DNA of 64,000 nt, taken from NCBI RefSeq assembly GCF_034190915.1, contig NW_026947499.1:4835950-4899949 (forward strand), read 5' to 3'. This DNA is from Cavia porcellus (lineage: Eukaryota > Chordata > Mammalia > Rodentia > Caviidae). Below, one piece after another: positions 12,610-24,000 of the stretch; within the stretch, counting starts at the first letter, position 1; each line of letters starts with the position of its first letter. The translations under genes and the position numbers were made by a program. Under the pieces are notes generated by a model that worked only from the letters and a program-made list of their open reading frames with translations, was not told the DNA's origin and searched no databases.

Positions 12610-12755
12610 CTTTTTTGAGACAGAATCTCACTATACAGTTCAGTCTCGTCTTGAGCTCACTGTGTAACCCAGGCGGATCTTGAAATCACAATAATCCTCC
12701 TGCCTCTGTCTCCCAAGTGCTGGGATTACAGTTATACACCATCTTACCTGGCTCC
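12610..12755 (-). mobile_element. B1-like (7SL-derived) SINE
   Basis: On the plus strand the sequence reads as an inverted Alu/B1. It opens with GAGACAGAATCTCACTAT and the reversed GCCTG..TC region, followed by CCTCCTGCCTCTGTCTCCCA and AGTGCTGGGATTACAG. It ends at a CTGGCT that corresponds to the GGCC-type start of B1. At about 145 bp it is a monomer, as in rodents rather than primates. Confidence 0.9.
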
Positions 12756-12808
12756 ATGTAATTTCTTTGTAAAATAAGTTTGGGGCCAAAATAAAATAAA
12801 AACAATAA

Positions 12809-12835
12809 CACACATACACACACACACACACACGA

Positions 12836-12863
<28 letters not shown>
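12809..12863 (+). repeat. (CA)n microsatellite
   Basis: CA dinucleotides with a single GA interruption near 12834. Confidence 0.95.
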
Positions 12864-12866
<3 letters not shown>

Positions 12867-13123
12867 GGAAAGAAACACTCTAGAATAGCTGAAAATTCAA
12901 CAACATACCCTATAGAAATGATCTGTATCTTTTATCCACAGTTATGCAATGCTATACTCTATCTGGTACAAATATCCTCAACAACTTCCCAAGAGCCTGT
13001 GGACTTCTCTGCAACCTTATTGATCAAGAAGTCTCCTATAAAATGCATGTCAGATCTACTGTATGCAGAATCAAGATGTGACTATTTTAGCCAGGTTTTG
13101 GTTTTAAACATGCGTATACTTGT

Positions 13124-13145
13124 GCACACACACACACACACACAC
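13124..13145 (+). repeat. (CA)n microsatellite
   Basis: About eleven CA units. Confidence 0.9.
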
Positions 13146-13187
13146 TAACACCAGAGGTGCCGGAGAACTGTCTCCAACACCGGACAC

Positions 13188-13322
13188 AAAGTAAGGGGGG
13201 GTGGGGATTTAGCTCAGCGGCATAAGTGCCTGCCTTGCAAGCAGGCAGTCATGAGTTCGATCCCTGGTACCGATAAAAAGGAAAAAGGAAAAAGACAAAA
13301 AAAAAAAAAAAAAAAAGTAAGG
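13188..13322 (+). mobile_element. ID SINE with intact promoter boxes and target-site duplication
   Basis: A tRNA-like head begins near 13200 with GGGGATTTAGCTCAGCGG. The pol III A box (TAGCTCAGCGG) is at about 13209-13219 and the B box (GAGTTCGATCC) at 13253-13263. An A-rich tail with a 20-base A-run follows. The 9-bp sequence AAAGTAAGG flanks it exactly at 13188-13196 and 13314-13322, so this is a clean retroposed insertion. The perfect duplication, intact boxes and long tail suggest it is young. It is a SINE, not a tRNA gene, because of the tail and flanking duplication. Confidence 0.92.
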
Positions 13323-14164
13323 AGATGCTTCACTCAGGGAACTATTGATCCCCTGAATCACCGAGTCTTATTTTTTAGGGGAAACCTTTCTCCCTCTACC
13401 ATTCACACAGCTCTTCTGGTTGCCAATCATGAAGCTCAGCCTACGGGCCCAGGACTCCAGGGCAAGAATTAAAGTCAAAGAAAAGCAGAGATAAGCAAAG
13501 AGATGGGAGGAGGATGAGACACAATAAGCCAATCTCCCTCTGAAAACAGCATGGATGCACTCACAGCTACATGCTCACCAGTACACAGAGCATCTTTCCT
13601 AAATGCATGAGCAAAGACATAAATCAAATACTCCTTTCTTGGTATTAAATTTCTGTACTGCATGTTAAAAAGCATTGTGTCTCTCCCTGCCTTCTTTTCC
13701 ATAAAGATATCAACCTACTCTGGTGACTTGTTGTCTGGTAACCAAACCCTGGCAAGAAGTGACCTGGCCTGATTTGGGTCATATGTCGCTGTCCTGCAGG
13801 CAGGACGGACACACTTTGTCACTGGCGGTTTCCTCTGCTGTCCATCTCTGCCTTCTAGGGGTGTGCTACAGTCTACAACATCCATACTAGTTATGCCTTT
13901 GCTGAGTTTATCTTTCCTCTACATCAAGACTCTAAAAGAAGTTCAGGAACTTTGGAACAATGTCTGTATTTCCAGTTTCAAGAGTTACATTTGCACATCA
14001 ATAAAGTCTTCAGTTTGTTTCTCTGAGACAAAACCTTTTGCAAAAGACATTTCACTTTTGGGGTTATGACAGAGAAAGCCTCCTACTTATTTTGGTTGTG
14101 GACCACTGTACACAGAACTTAGCACCCTTCACACTCCCCACATCTTCAGAATGCATACACCCAG

Positions 14165-14166
<2 letters not shown>

Positions 14167-14206
<40 letters not shown>

Positions 14207-14234
14207 GCACGCACGCACGCACGCACACACACAG
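14167..14234 (+). repeat. (CA)n with (GCAC)n microsatellite
   Basis: A CA run passes into five GCAC units and back to CA. Confidence 0.95.
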
Positions 14235-16377
14235 CAGTTAGCTGAGTAGCTTGGCTTATAAATCAAATTGGTTCAGGGGGCTTCCCTAGGGTGTTTTGAA
14301 CTGAGGCCTGGAAAGAAAACATGTTTTCTGCCCTTACTGCAAGGCTGTATAAATATGAAGATAGGCCTGGATTTGTCTTCAATCCCTGTCTAATGGAGAC
14401 GTTGCTCTGGGGAAATGAAAACAATGGCCTGTACCTATCAAAACAAACCCAGAAGATGCACCTCCTGAGACAGATCTATCTTTTCCTTGTAATTCTGACA
14501 GTGATAGCACCTGCATTTCCCAACTTGCTTGGAGAATGGATAGAGCCCTCATTGCCTGTTTGTTTGTAAGGTGGGTTCGGTCGACCTTGCTACTTATTAC
14601 CAAGAAATTCTCTTTTACTTCTGGGCCACACCCGGAGACCCTCACTAAAGCTCAGTGCCCTGCTCTCCCTACTGAGGTGAATCAATATTGAAAAGAAGAA
14701 ATGTTGACACCACACAGCATCTAACTTCATGGTGGGGAATTCACTTCAAGTCAAGTGATTTCCTTTGCACAAGCCTACGCCAGGGTAAATGTCAAACACA
14801 GTTCTTTAGGCTTTTTTTTGTTCTTATCCTTTTGATCATGGCAATCCCATCTTTATACTTAAACACTGGAACCACAGAGCCCATTACACCTGAGTGCCTG
14901 ATACAACTCTATTAAGGATTCATGTTTTATTCAGACTAGAAATGGGAGCCTATTGATTTAACTTTAGGTAACACATTATTCGATTAGAGAGGATATTTAT
15001 TTTTCCTTAATTTGTAGCCTTTGTGTATCTAACAGCCTTGGCCATCAAAGTCCTCTGGATAGGTACAGGCCATTGATTCCTCAATGAGACAGTGAATGGT
15101 TTGGAACAAGGGTGGCCTCCTATTGACTGAACCAGAAGGGATGCATCCCCTTTCAGGGACAAGATTCTAGTTTTCTGTCTGCTTGATTCACTTTCACTAA
15201 AACACTAAGGTGCAATCACTCTACAAAGAGCAGAGCTCTAACATGCTGTGTGCCAGCACCTAAGTGTTTGCTCTTCCCTGATCTTGCCTAAAGAATACAA
15301 TTCTTATTCTAGAGTTTTCATTAACCTGAACACACATGAGTACCATGATGTATCAGCCTTTTTTGTAAAACTGTGGTTTCACCAACTCACAGAGCCTTTC
15401 CCATCATCCACATCCACAGATAGCCACACCCCAATGCCAGTTAAAATCTCACCTTTCACAAATGCTAGTAGAATAAATCCTAATTAGCAACACACACCAG
15501 AGTGAGTTGGACCCAAACTTAAGGCCATTTCCACCAGGTAAGAGATCTCCCCCACCCTTAGCGTCCATATATTTGAGATGATGTTACTTGTCACAAAATC
15601 ACGTGAGAACTTCACATGAAATAACTGACCTAAAGAATGTTCCAAGAGAGTGCTGAGCTCCTATGAGTTATTTGATGAATTCAATCCACTATTCTTTCTT
15701 TTTCTGGCCTAAGAGACCAACGAAAGAAAGTCTGAAAAAGAGTATGAGGAACTGGGAGCTTTCAAAGAAATTACTCCTGATAACAAAATTAGTGAAATTC
15801 ACACCCAGATACACTCTGTTTCCAGGTATATAAGACAGTCTTAGTACCTGGAAGGGGAGGCAGAAGAAGAGTCAGGTGTGGCAAATGAGGACTGCAATGG
15901 TGTCTCTCTTTGCAATTACATAAAAACATGTGATGACGCACATGCTTCTTGAGGTCTGAATGTGACTCGGGGTCATGAGAATTTACTGTGTGAGGCAGTC
16001 AGGCAGGAAACTACCACAACTGGTAAGAGAAGCGGAGGCTAGAGACACGGGCTGCTTGGCTAATCACATGGAGAGGTGGGAACGCAGAGCTCAGGTGTCC
16101 TCTTCTGATGCTTTTGGTTGTGCTCTTGGTTCTGCTCCCTGTATAAAGAAATGCACGCATATAAAAAGATGTGGAATTTTGGTGATAATGATTAACATCT
16201 GCTAATGCTTCACAATATGCCAGACACCCTGTAGGTTTAATATACATTAAGTCTCCAATTTTGGAGCATTCGAGTTGCAATCTTTCACATAATGGGCCTC
16301 TCAGGAGACACATTTCTAGATGTAAATGCATCATGCAAGTAGCTCACATGCTGCCATGTGCTCACCATGCTGAAAAG
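14235..16377. other. Unrecognised non-coding sequence
   Basis: No exon or repeat family was recognised. Confidence 0.35.
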
Positions 16378-16545
16378 TACAAATAACTTGTTTACAATGC
16401 TTGTGTGTTTGGTTGATTTACACTTTACATTGTATATTTGTGTCAAAGGTTTATATGATTCACTCTATCAAACTTACAAATGATTCCAACTTATGAAGGT
16501 TCTCCCAGAATGGAACTCGTTTGTGAGCTGGGGTTGCACTGCATG
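16378..16545 (+). mobile_element. Tigger-type DNA transposon terminal fragment
   Basis: The stretch reads like the 3' end of a Tigger (pogo-like Tc1/mariner) element. It has a TTTACAATGCTTGTGTGTTT region, then AACTTACAAATGATTCCAAC, and it ends with a decayed terminal inverted repeat (GAACTCGTTTGTGAGCTGGG, near 16513-16532). The assignment is from memory of the family. The copy is old, with many differences and no open frame. Confidence 0.55.
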
Positions 16546-16854
16546 CCCTTGCTTTCATTATCTTCTTTCTCTATGCTAGCCCGAGGTTATCCTGTCATGA
16601 AAGAGCGAGGGAACCACAGCTTCCACACCTGCAAGTTCTGATAGCCATTATCTTACCCTACGTCTGTCAATAAGCAATGCAGGAAAGAGATGCCTCCCAG
16701 TAACTAGAATATGAGACACACACCAAGCTCAGAATATGGATATCTAATATGTGTTAACACAAATGCAATAAAAAAGAAATCAAGATTGTAACCAACATAT
16801 TCTCAAAATGAGACATAAAAAAGATGTTGGGTAATATATGATTCACACTGTTTA

Positions 16855-17275
16855 GCCCCATCTGTCTATGGCTTCACTGCTTCACTTTCTGTAGTTTCAG
16901 TTATCCTTGGCCAGTGAATCCAAAAGCATTAAATGGAAATGAAAGCAGTACACAATGCACAGGATTTAAAGCTGCACTGTTCTGTGTAGTGTGATGAAAT
17001 CCTATGCCGTTCCACCTGCAGGGTCCCTGCTGAGGGAGGACTCTCCCTTTGTCTGTTCTGTTCACACTGTACAAGCTACCAGCTCATCAGTTATTTAGCA
17101 ACTATCTCTGATATCACAGCTACTGTTGAAGTGCCATGATGCTTCAGCTCAAGTCATCTTTATTTTACCTGATGATCCCCAAAGTGCAAAGGTAGTGATG
17201 CTGGCAATTTGGATATTGATTGCCAAAGGGAAGCCACAATGATTCCCTTTAAGTTAAGAACACAAATTTATAAGA
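16855..17275 (+). mobile_element. Tigger-type DNA transposon fragment with transposase N-terminus relic
   Basis: The GTAGTTTCAGTTATCC region near 16891-16906, the TTAAATGGAAATG stretch and the GTGTGATGAAATCC stretch follow the 5' part of a Tigger element in order. At about 17175-17240, CCCAAAGTGCAAAGGTAGTG and GATGCTGGCAATTTGGATAT correspond to the first codons of a Tigger transposase (the PKRKSSDAGNSD region). A 4-bp insertion and stops have broken the frame. Nothing further of the transposase remains, so the copy is a fossil. Confidence 0.7.
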
Positions 17276-18149
17276 TACAAAATGTGATGTAAAATGCAGT
17301 TAAATATTCAAATTGTTTTTAAATCCCAGCAAGAGACACATTGCCAGAAGTCCCACCTCACTTCAAACCCACTTCCTTCTCCCATCATTCTTGCTGCTTT
17401 CCGAAGCAGCTCTGGAAATCCTCTCCTGGGAGTGTCTTTTCATGGCTGCCCTGATTTCTGATTAGATTCAAATTATGTATGGCAATTTCTGTCAGTAAAA
17501 ATGTCACAGTGAGTCCTTCTCCACCTTATTCACCAGACTTTTAGCAAAGAAACTGCTGCTCTGAAATAAAAATGTCCTTGTGAGTATTGTAGCTTGGCAT
17601 ACCTGATGCTATCTTGTGTCCTGCATTTGACCCAGAAGAGTGAAAAATTACTCAGGGTACAAGTACCATGAGAAAAGCAGTATGAGCTGCACCCACAGGA
17701 GAGTAAAATTAACCTGCCCAACAAAGAAGCTGGATTCAGGAGTCAACCAAAATTAATGTAAGATTCTACCTCAGTTGTTTCCAAGAGGACATCTTGCTTT
17801 GCACTTTTTTGCTTTAAAGACTCTGTGACCCTTTGGTTCAGTGCCACTAGGTGCGGACTCTGTGAGTGGTGGCTGAGCTCAGCTAATGAAATTCCAAATT
17901 TGTCATTTTGGCTGCTTGGATTCCTATACTGCACAGGAATCCACTTCAGCGAGGCACAGGAGTTTGATTGGACTCAGGACATTGAGGCAGACATGACAGC
18001 ATCACTAGAGACGTGAAACCAGAGCTACATTGGGAGGTGTCAGTCTTTCTGGGGAGAAATGTGTTTGAATCAAGCAGGGGTATTTTTAGTGGCATTAATG
18101 ACAGTGTGTCTCTTATTTTCTATATCTAGACTGCCCAATAAAGCCTCAT
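17276..18149. other. Unrecognised non-coding sequence
   Basis: No signature was recognised. Confidence 0.35.
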
Positions 18150-18420
18150 GTACTCTAGGAGGGCTTTAGAACGGTGATCATATCACAGGGTGCTACAGGT
18201 AAGTGTAATATTGTGGGGTAGGGCCTAGGTGTAGGGGCAGGCCACTGGGCGGAGGTGCGAGAGGGCAAGGTGGGTCTCCCAGGTCTCCAGCTCCCTCTCT
18301 GCTTCCGGGCCACCATGCTGCAGGCAGCTCTCTTCAACCAAACACTTGCACAATGCCTGCCTGCCTTGGAGCTGGCCAACTATCGACTAAAAACATAAGC
18401 CAAATTTCGATTCTCCTTTA
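18150..18420 (+). mobile_element. MaLR-like LTR relic
   Basis: This has the layout of a MaLR-type LTR 3' half: GGGTAGGGCCTAGGTG, then a CTCCCTCTCTGCTTCCGG segment, then CCACCATGCTGCAGGCAGC, and an AAAAACATAAGCCAAA end. Related relics lie at 18957-19255, 19965-20345 and 53490-53830. No terminal duplication was found. Confidence 0.45.
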
Positions 18421-18956
18421 ATTTGTAGGTGTGGAATATTGTGTCCAAACAATGAGGAAGTAATAGAGATATGATTTTTACTATAATAACAATTTGCTAA
18501 AATGTAAACATTCCCTGCATGCTTTGATTCTATCTCTTATGCATGCACAGGAGAAAGTACGGTAGATATGAAGTTTTCCTCCATGGTTTCAGACATTCTC
18601 TGAGGGTGTGTGAGGCAATTCCTCCAGGGAGGGGCCTCCCCTGGGTTTGTCATTCTGCGCTCAGACCAGTCCTCACTGAAAAGTGATGAGGTTGAACGTC
18701 TTGACTAATAAGAATGGCTGTTGACAGGAAAAGCTGAAGCAGTGACTCATACTGGATAGTATTTGGCGATTGGTTCTTTAATTTGAAAATTTAAAGTAAT
18801 ATGAAATGAAGAAAACTTAGCTGTAGCATGAGTCAAAATATAAAGAGACATTATTGGTTACCTCTTCATTAAGAGAGGTGATTTTTAAGAAGGTTACTAC
18901 AGTGCTTCATGGAGGGAAATTAAAACAGAGAAGCAGAAGCACAGGGGAATGTGTGT

Positions 18957-19255
18957 GAGAGTTAAGCTTCTCTGTCAACCTGACTGCTGTGAGAGTCACC
19001 AGGGGATTAACAGGCACAGCTTTGGGTGGCTCTTAGTGTGTCACGGAGGTGTGGCCTTGGGGACTGTAGCTGCACTTTGCTCTGCTTTCTGATCCCCATG
19101 ACATGCTCAGTTTTGCCCTACCTCGCCCTTCAGCCAAATTCTTCGGCCTCCAAGCCACCCAGACCATGGACTGCCCCTTTGGAAACTGGTAGCAGAAATA
19201 AACCCTTCCTCCTGTAAGTTGCCTGTATTGAGAGTCTGGTTCCAACAACACAAAG
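18957..19255 (+). mobile_element. MaLR-like LTR relic or related dispersed repeat
   Basis: It opens with TGTCAACCTGACTGCTG and contains a CTGCTTTCTGATCCCC segment near 19083. It ends with AATAAACCCTTCCTCCTGTA, the conserved polyadenylation-signal end of a common rodent repeat. The AATAAA lies at 19197-19202. Confidence 0.5.
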
Positions 19256-19964
19256 CTGAGCAGTGCATCTGTGCTATTTTCTTATCTTTGTAGCCTAATC
19301 CCTGAGTGGTTATGCTATTTCAGTGGCAAATTAAATCCAAACAGAAATTTAGATGATGTAAATAGAAAAGAATGAATAAAGACTAGGATAGAATAAAGCA
19401 CGTCATTCTGTGCAGGCTGCTGCTCACTCGACAATAGAGCTGGAAGAATCTCTTCCCTAACGAGTGAGCTGTGGCTCTGAATGCTCCCCTTGCTTTGAAA
19501 TCTGTGGTGTTCTGAGCTCTGCTATGGCTTGTCTTTCCTCTAAAGCCAAGAATTCCCCTTAGCATCTTCACTATCCAAATGATAGGTGCCAATAAAGAGC
19601 CATCAAATGACTAAATTTTCTGTATATTTTTAGATTAACATGATTTATTGGAAGAATTCTTTCTTATTTCTGCCTCTATTGGTGCAAATAATTTTAATCT
19701 AAAAGAGAAATTCAGATTTTTCTTTATAGTATTTCTTTATGTCTCTTCATACCTAGTAATGTAATCTGGTTTGTATTGTCATTTGCAATGTGTTAGTAAA
19801 ACCGTGGACACAGTTTGATTTCGGGCAGGCAATAACTTTACACTCCTAGAGCTAGCTTCAAATATGCAATATTATAGAGACCATTCAAGAGCAAACAAAT
19901 CAATTAAATCAGTGTAAATTATCTCATGGTGCTATTTTCTGGTAGTATTTTTCCTGGCAGGTAA

Positions 19965-20345
19965 GAGAATATTATGGTTTAGATTTGGGTTGTCCCCCCA
20001 AAGCTTCCTGTGGTTAGAAGGCATTTGGGTTATGGGGTACTATGCTACTCATTAGTTGTTTCATTCCTTCATGAGTTCATGGCTACAGATGTGCCTTCAG
20101 GAGGTGAGAAGAGAGGAGTCACTGCACACCTGGCCCGGAAAGCTTATCTTCTCCTGGATCCTCCATTCTCTCTCTGCTTCCTGGCTGCTATGATGTGAGC
20201 AGCTCTCCTCTGGTCAGGCCCTTCCACTATGCTATTTCAGTCATGGAACCATGTAACTGTGGGCTGAAATCTCTAAAAACTGTGTGCCCCAATATCCTTC
20301 TCCTCTTTTAAGTCTTGAATGTCAGATATGGTGTCTTCGGTGACG
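19965..20345 (+). mobile_element. MaLR-like LTR relic
   Basis: It begins with a TATGGTTTAGATTTGGGTTG segment typical of MaLR LTR starts. It then has a CTCTCTGCTTCCTGGCTGCT segment and a GCTGAAATCTCTAAAAACTG-type end. The copy is old and decayed. Confidence 0.55.
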
Positions 20346-20379
20346 ATGAAAGTGAGTAAGACAGAGCATATATTCTTGA

Positions 20380-20555
20380 GTACAAACCCAGCTCTAACTC
20401 TTACCATTTCTGTTACCTGGGATGAATCATTTATCTATACATTTCCCCATCTGTAAAATGGGATCATAACAATATTCACTCCAAGTTATTGGTGTGAGGT
20501 TAAACAAGTGAAGTTAGGACTATGAATATAATGCTTGGCACATTTGCATGTATCA
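20380..20555 (+). mobile_element. MIR SINE
   Basis: The core and 3' part of MIR are clear. CCCATCTGTAAAATGGGATC is at 20446-20465, followed by AATATTCACTCC, a GTGTGAGGTTAAACAAGTGA segment, and GCTTGGCACA near the end. Confidence 0.88.
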
Positions 20556-21021
20556 AATGTCCTATCAGTGCACAGCAACTTTGATTACATTAGTACAAAT
20601 GGGCTCTGTAGCTCATTGCCCACAGCAAATCATGTGGGATTCCCCAGCAAAGGGTGACAACCAAGATCAGAACCGAAGTCACACTAACTCCACAGCTTTG
20701 CCTTGTCCCACATCCTGAGATGATTTTCTGAGATGAACACATTTGCATAATTACCCCCTACAGAAGAGAGGCACTGAGATCTTTAGAGCAGGAGTCCACT
20801 ATACCTTCAACCCCAGTGTCATGGGTTCAACATCATACCATTAAAGGATGATGCATGCTTTCAGGAAATCTGAGGAGAGGATGAGCATAGTTTACAAAGG
20901 GAATAAGATAAACACACTGCTGACAGAGGACTGAGTGTGAGGAGAATTTAGCAACCAGTTTGCCATGAGTAAAAGATACCAGATGCTGTAGAGCCTTTAC
21001 CACACAAAACCCATGGCTCAT
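20556..21021. other. Unrecognised non-coding sequence
   Basis: No signature was recognised. Confidence 0.35.
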
Positions 21022-21119
21022 TCTCTCCCTGTCTCTCTCTGTCTCTCTGTCTCTGACTCTGTCTCTGTCTCTCTCTCTCTGACTCTGTCTCTGTCTCTCT
21101 CTGTTTCTCTCTCTGTCTC

Positions 21120-21168
<49 letters not shown>

Positions 21169-21178
21169 GTCTCCCTCA
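21022..21178 (+). repeat. (TC)n/(TCTGTC)n simple repeat
   Basis: About 155 bp of TC with GTC interruptions, imperfect at both ends and pure TC near 21130-21162. Confidence 0.93.
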
Positions 21179-21694
21179 ATCTTCCTCTCACTTAAGAAGG
21201 CAAGGTGCCTCTCATGAGAAATTTTACATGTTCATGTGAGAAGGGTCCATTTGTTGATCATCTCTAGCCTCCTGATGGCAGGACCATCAGAGCTATGGGA
21301 GGGAACTGTGGGGAAATTGGGTTTTCTAGCCTCAGATAAGACTTGCAATGGCAGCACCCTTCGTGAGCATTTCAACTGTAACTTCATGAGCTACCCTGAC
21401 ACAGAGCTATAAAATTGTACCTGCACCCTTCAGGTCCTAACACAGAAACTCTCTTTTAATAGAGGCTTATTTCTGTAGATTGCTAAATTGTGGGAGATTT
21501 GTTTTAAAGCATAGTTAACCAGTAGAAGCACACACTTAGGAAGAATTTGGTTGCACTAAATACTGCTTGAATGGTTTGCAAACACCTCTGGAGATACAAA
21601 GGATGAGACCAAAGCAAGTCCAAAATAGAAAAGAGTGAACAATAAGTCCTATAATTCCGTGTGGAACATCCAATGCAATCTGTGACAAACTGTG
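21179..21694. other. Unrecognised non-coding sequence
   Basis: No signature was recognised. Confidence 0.35.
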
Positions 21695-22310
21695 AACTCT
21701 GAAAGGCTCCTGGGTACCTTCTCAGAAGAACCCAAAGCATCATTACACAGTGATATACGTGCACTAATGTTTAGAACTGCAGAATTTGTAACAACTAAAT
21801 CTTGGAAACAACCTAAATTCCCCTCAATCAAAGAAGGAATGAAAAAGATGTATTTTTATACAGTGGAGTACTAATCAGTCATGAAGAGGGATAAACCAGA
21901 GACTTTCCCAGGTAAACGGATGCTACTAGATACCACACTCATAAGTGAAATAAATTAGACTTTCATGTATTAAAATCATATTTTCTCCTTAGTGCAAGAA
22001 CCTGAAAGAATTTATACATGTGTGTGTATGTGTAAAAGAGAGTTAAGATAGTTATATTAGTAATCGATATTAGCTCACTGAAAAGAAAGATTTGTGCTAA
22101 TATTGTCTGGACACTTAAATGCCTATATCTTGTACTCTGAGTAATTTAAAAATAACAATATGCTGTGTATTGGGAACAATATGCTATGTATTTTAAGATA
22201 TTAATATGCTAATAATGAAATGTCATCACAATTATTTCTACACTTTAATTATCTTGTTTTATTTTTTTCTCTTTAAAATAAAATTGAGAAAAGAAATTAA
22301 AAGAATGCAA
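21695..22310 (+). mobile_element. L1 3' end fragment
   Basis: A frame from about 21692 matches the ORF2 C-terminus (decayed LLGTFSEE, then KSWKQPKFPS near 21810, then the EYYSA region near 21865). The TLISEIN end lies near 21940. The 3' UTR follows, with the CAATATGCTGTGTATT segment shared with other copies in the window, and ends in A-rich sequence near 22280-22310. Confidence 0.8.
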
Positions 22311-23394
22311 AGCAACAATAATCCAGGGAACACCTCAACTTAACTTTGTAACAAGCTTTAAAAGCACTTGAATGACCCACCTCATTTGCTGTTTGGCCTG
22401 AAAGTTTTCTTCAGTGGTAACCACAAGCCTTTAATTAATTTCACGATGCATCTTAGGCCAAGAAGATTCTGCTGGCTGTCACAGCTGTCCATATCTCCTC
22501 CACCTGAATCTTCATAAACACTGCCAGTTCATTTTATATAGCTCAAAGTATATTCCTGGAGAGCCAGGAACCATTCAGGAAACGTACCACCCACCATCTC
22601 ACCACCTTACAAAGCCAACACTTGGTCATTGAGTTCTTTTCCAACAGGCACGAGTTTACTCAGGCAACACAGCTGTCATTTCAACATCAGTGCTTTTCTC
22701 TTCCAAGCAAGCAGCAGGGAAACTTTAAATTTCTCCAAGACAGCTTATTCATCAGGAGACACATGGCCCTGGGCACTCATAAACTGTGTTCAGAGCACAG
22801 TGGCTCCCTGGGGCAGGGAAGAGCTGAACATATTAACATCTTCTTTATTTAGCATCTCATTAGTGCCCAGTCTGGATTAAACCAGAGGCTCAGACCTTTA
22901 ATTGCTGTAGAGATAATTTGGCGAGCATTCTCTCTGTGCCAGCATGGCTTGAATTATATTTTTTCCAAGAGGGAAGAGAGTGCAGTAAGTGGTATTGGTG
23001 TGACAGACTTTGGGGCCCCTGGATGCCAAAATTTATGGACAACAATGTAATTAGTGGTCCACATACCATAAATCTCTTAATTTATCACAAAGCCACATAA
23101 AAAGACTAGCACTCTGTATATTCATCCTTTCACACCTCCTGTGGACATCTTTAAATAAACTTGTTACAGAGAAGAAAGCAGGCCCTTCTGGTCCCGTGGC
23201 TGAAAACAACACACGGGGAGGTTTCATGACCAAGCTCTTGGGCCTCACCACCTTCCTCACAGGGAGTGGCGGGAATGGTGTTTCGTGCTTCTCAGAGGAC
23301 TCCGATGCCACACTGTGCACAGCAACCAGAAGGGCAAAGCGATGGTGCCCAGCGGTGGACAGTTCACTCTGGCCAGCTGCTGAGTTGAAACTCT
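22311..23394. other. Non-repetitive sequence with possible conserved non-coding element
   Basis: No transposon was recognised. Around 22870-23100 the sequence is dense in TAAT cores, a CCATAAAT and an AACAATG motif, and looks like unique developmental-enhancer-type DNA. This is impression only. Confidence 0.25.
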
Positions 23395-23399
23395 CACTC

Positions 23400-23560
23400 C
23401 AACACCCACTGTCAAGGTGACCTTGAGGGAGCTTCTTACTCTTTCGATACCTGTAATTTCCCATCCATAAAATGTAGGTAATCGCATTACCTACCTTAAA
23501 GTCGTGGACAAGGCATGAGTAAGTTGATATCGCTAATGCACTTAAAATAGTGATTCTCAA
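23400..23560 (+). mobile_element. MIR SINE (decayed)
   Basis: CTGTAATTTCCCATCCATAA at 23451-23470 corresponds to the MIR core segment, with the TCATCTGTAAAATGGG motif altered. The TACCTACCTTAAAGTCGTGG segment follows, as expected for MIR. Confidence 0.65.
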
Positions 23561-23887
23561 TAAAAATCCAGCTGCTGGGATCCACCACCAGCATTCCAAA
23601 CCTCTCCAAGCAGCAGCCGTGTGCATTCCGTTCTTATTACTCCACACTACCTGACCACTGTGCTGCATGTTCAGTGAATACAGAAAAACACATTTAATGA
23701 GAACACAAAACACTTAGATCTTAGCATCTGAGTACTGGGGTCAATGTTCCTACCCAAAGAAAACTCATTCAAAAAAATGTTTCCATTTGTGTTTGGTCAG
23801 TTCCACGGGAAAGGAACTCACAGAGCTCCATCTATGGACACTAGACATGAACAACTCATGGACACGTATCCCATCGTGAGAACCAAC

Positions 23888-24000
23888 TTCTTTCTTTCCT
23901 ACATTCCTTTCCCCTCCTTCCTTCCCCATTCTATCTTACCTTCCTTCTTTACTTCCCTCCTTCTTTTTTCCTTTCTCTCTTTCCATTTTTCTTCCACCTG
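23888..24000 (+). repeat. Pyrimidine-rich low-complexity tract
   Basis: A mixed run of T and C with CCTT and CTTT motifs. Confidence 0.8.

Noticed and set aside
13200..13275. tRNA gene
   Set aside because: The A and B boxes are present, but the A-rich tail, the exact 9-bp flanking duplication and sister copies at 47096 and 63159 show it is an ID SINE.
23051..23713. 220-codon open frame on the minus strand, the longest outside the L1
   Set aside because: It lies antisense to a MIR fragment, has no recognisable domain and odd composition (runs such as WWW), and has no promoter or exon context. A frame of this length is expected by chance in 64 kb.
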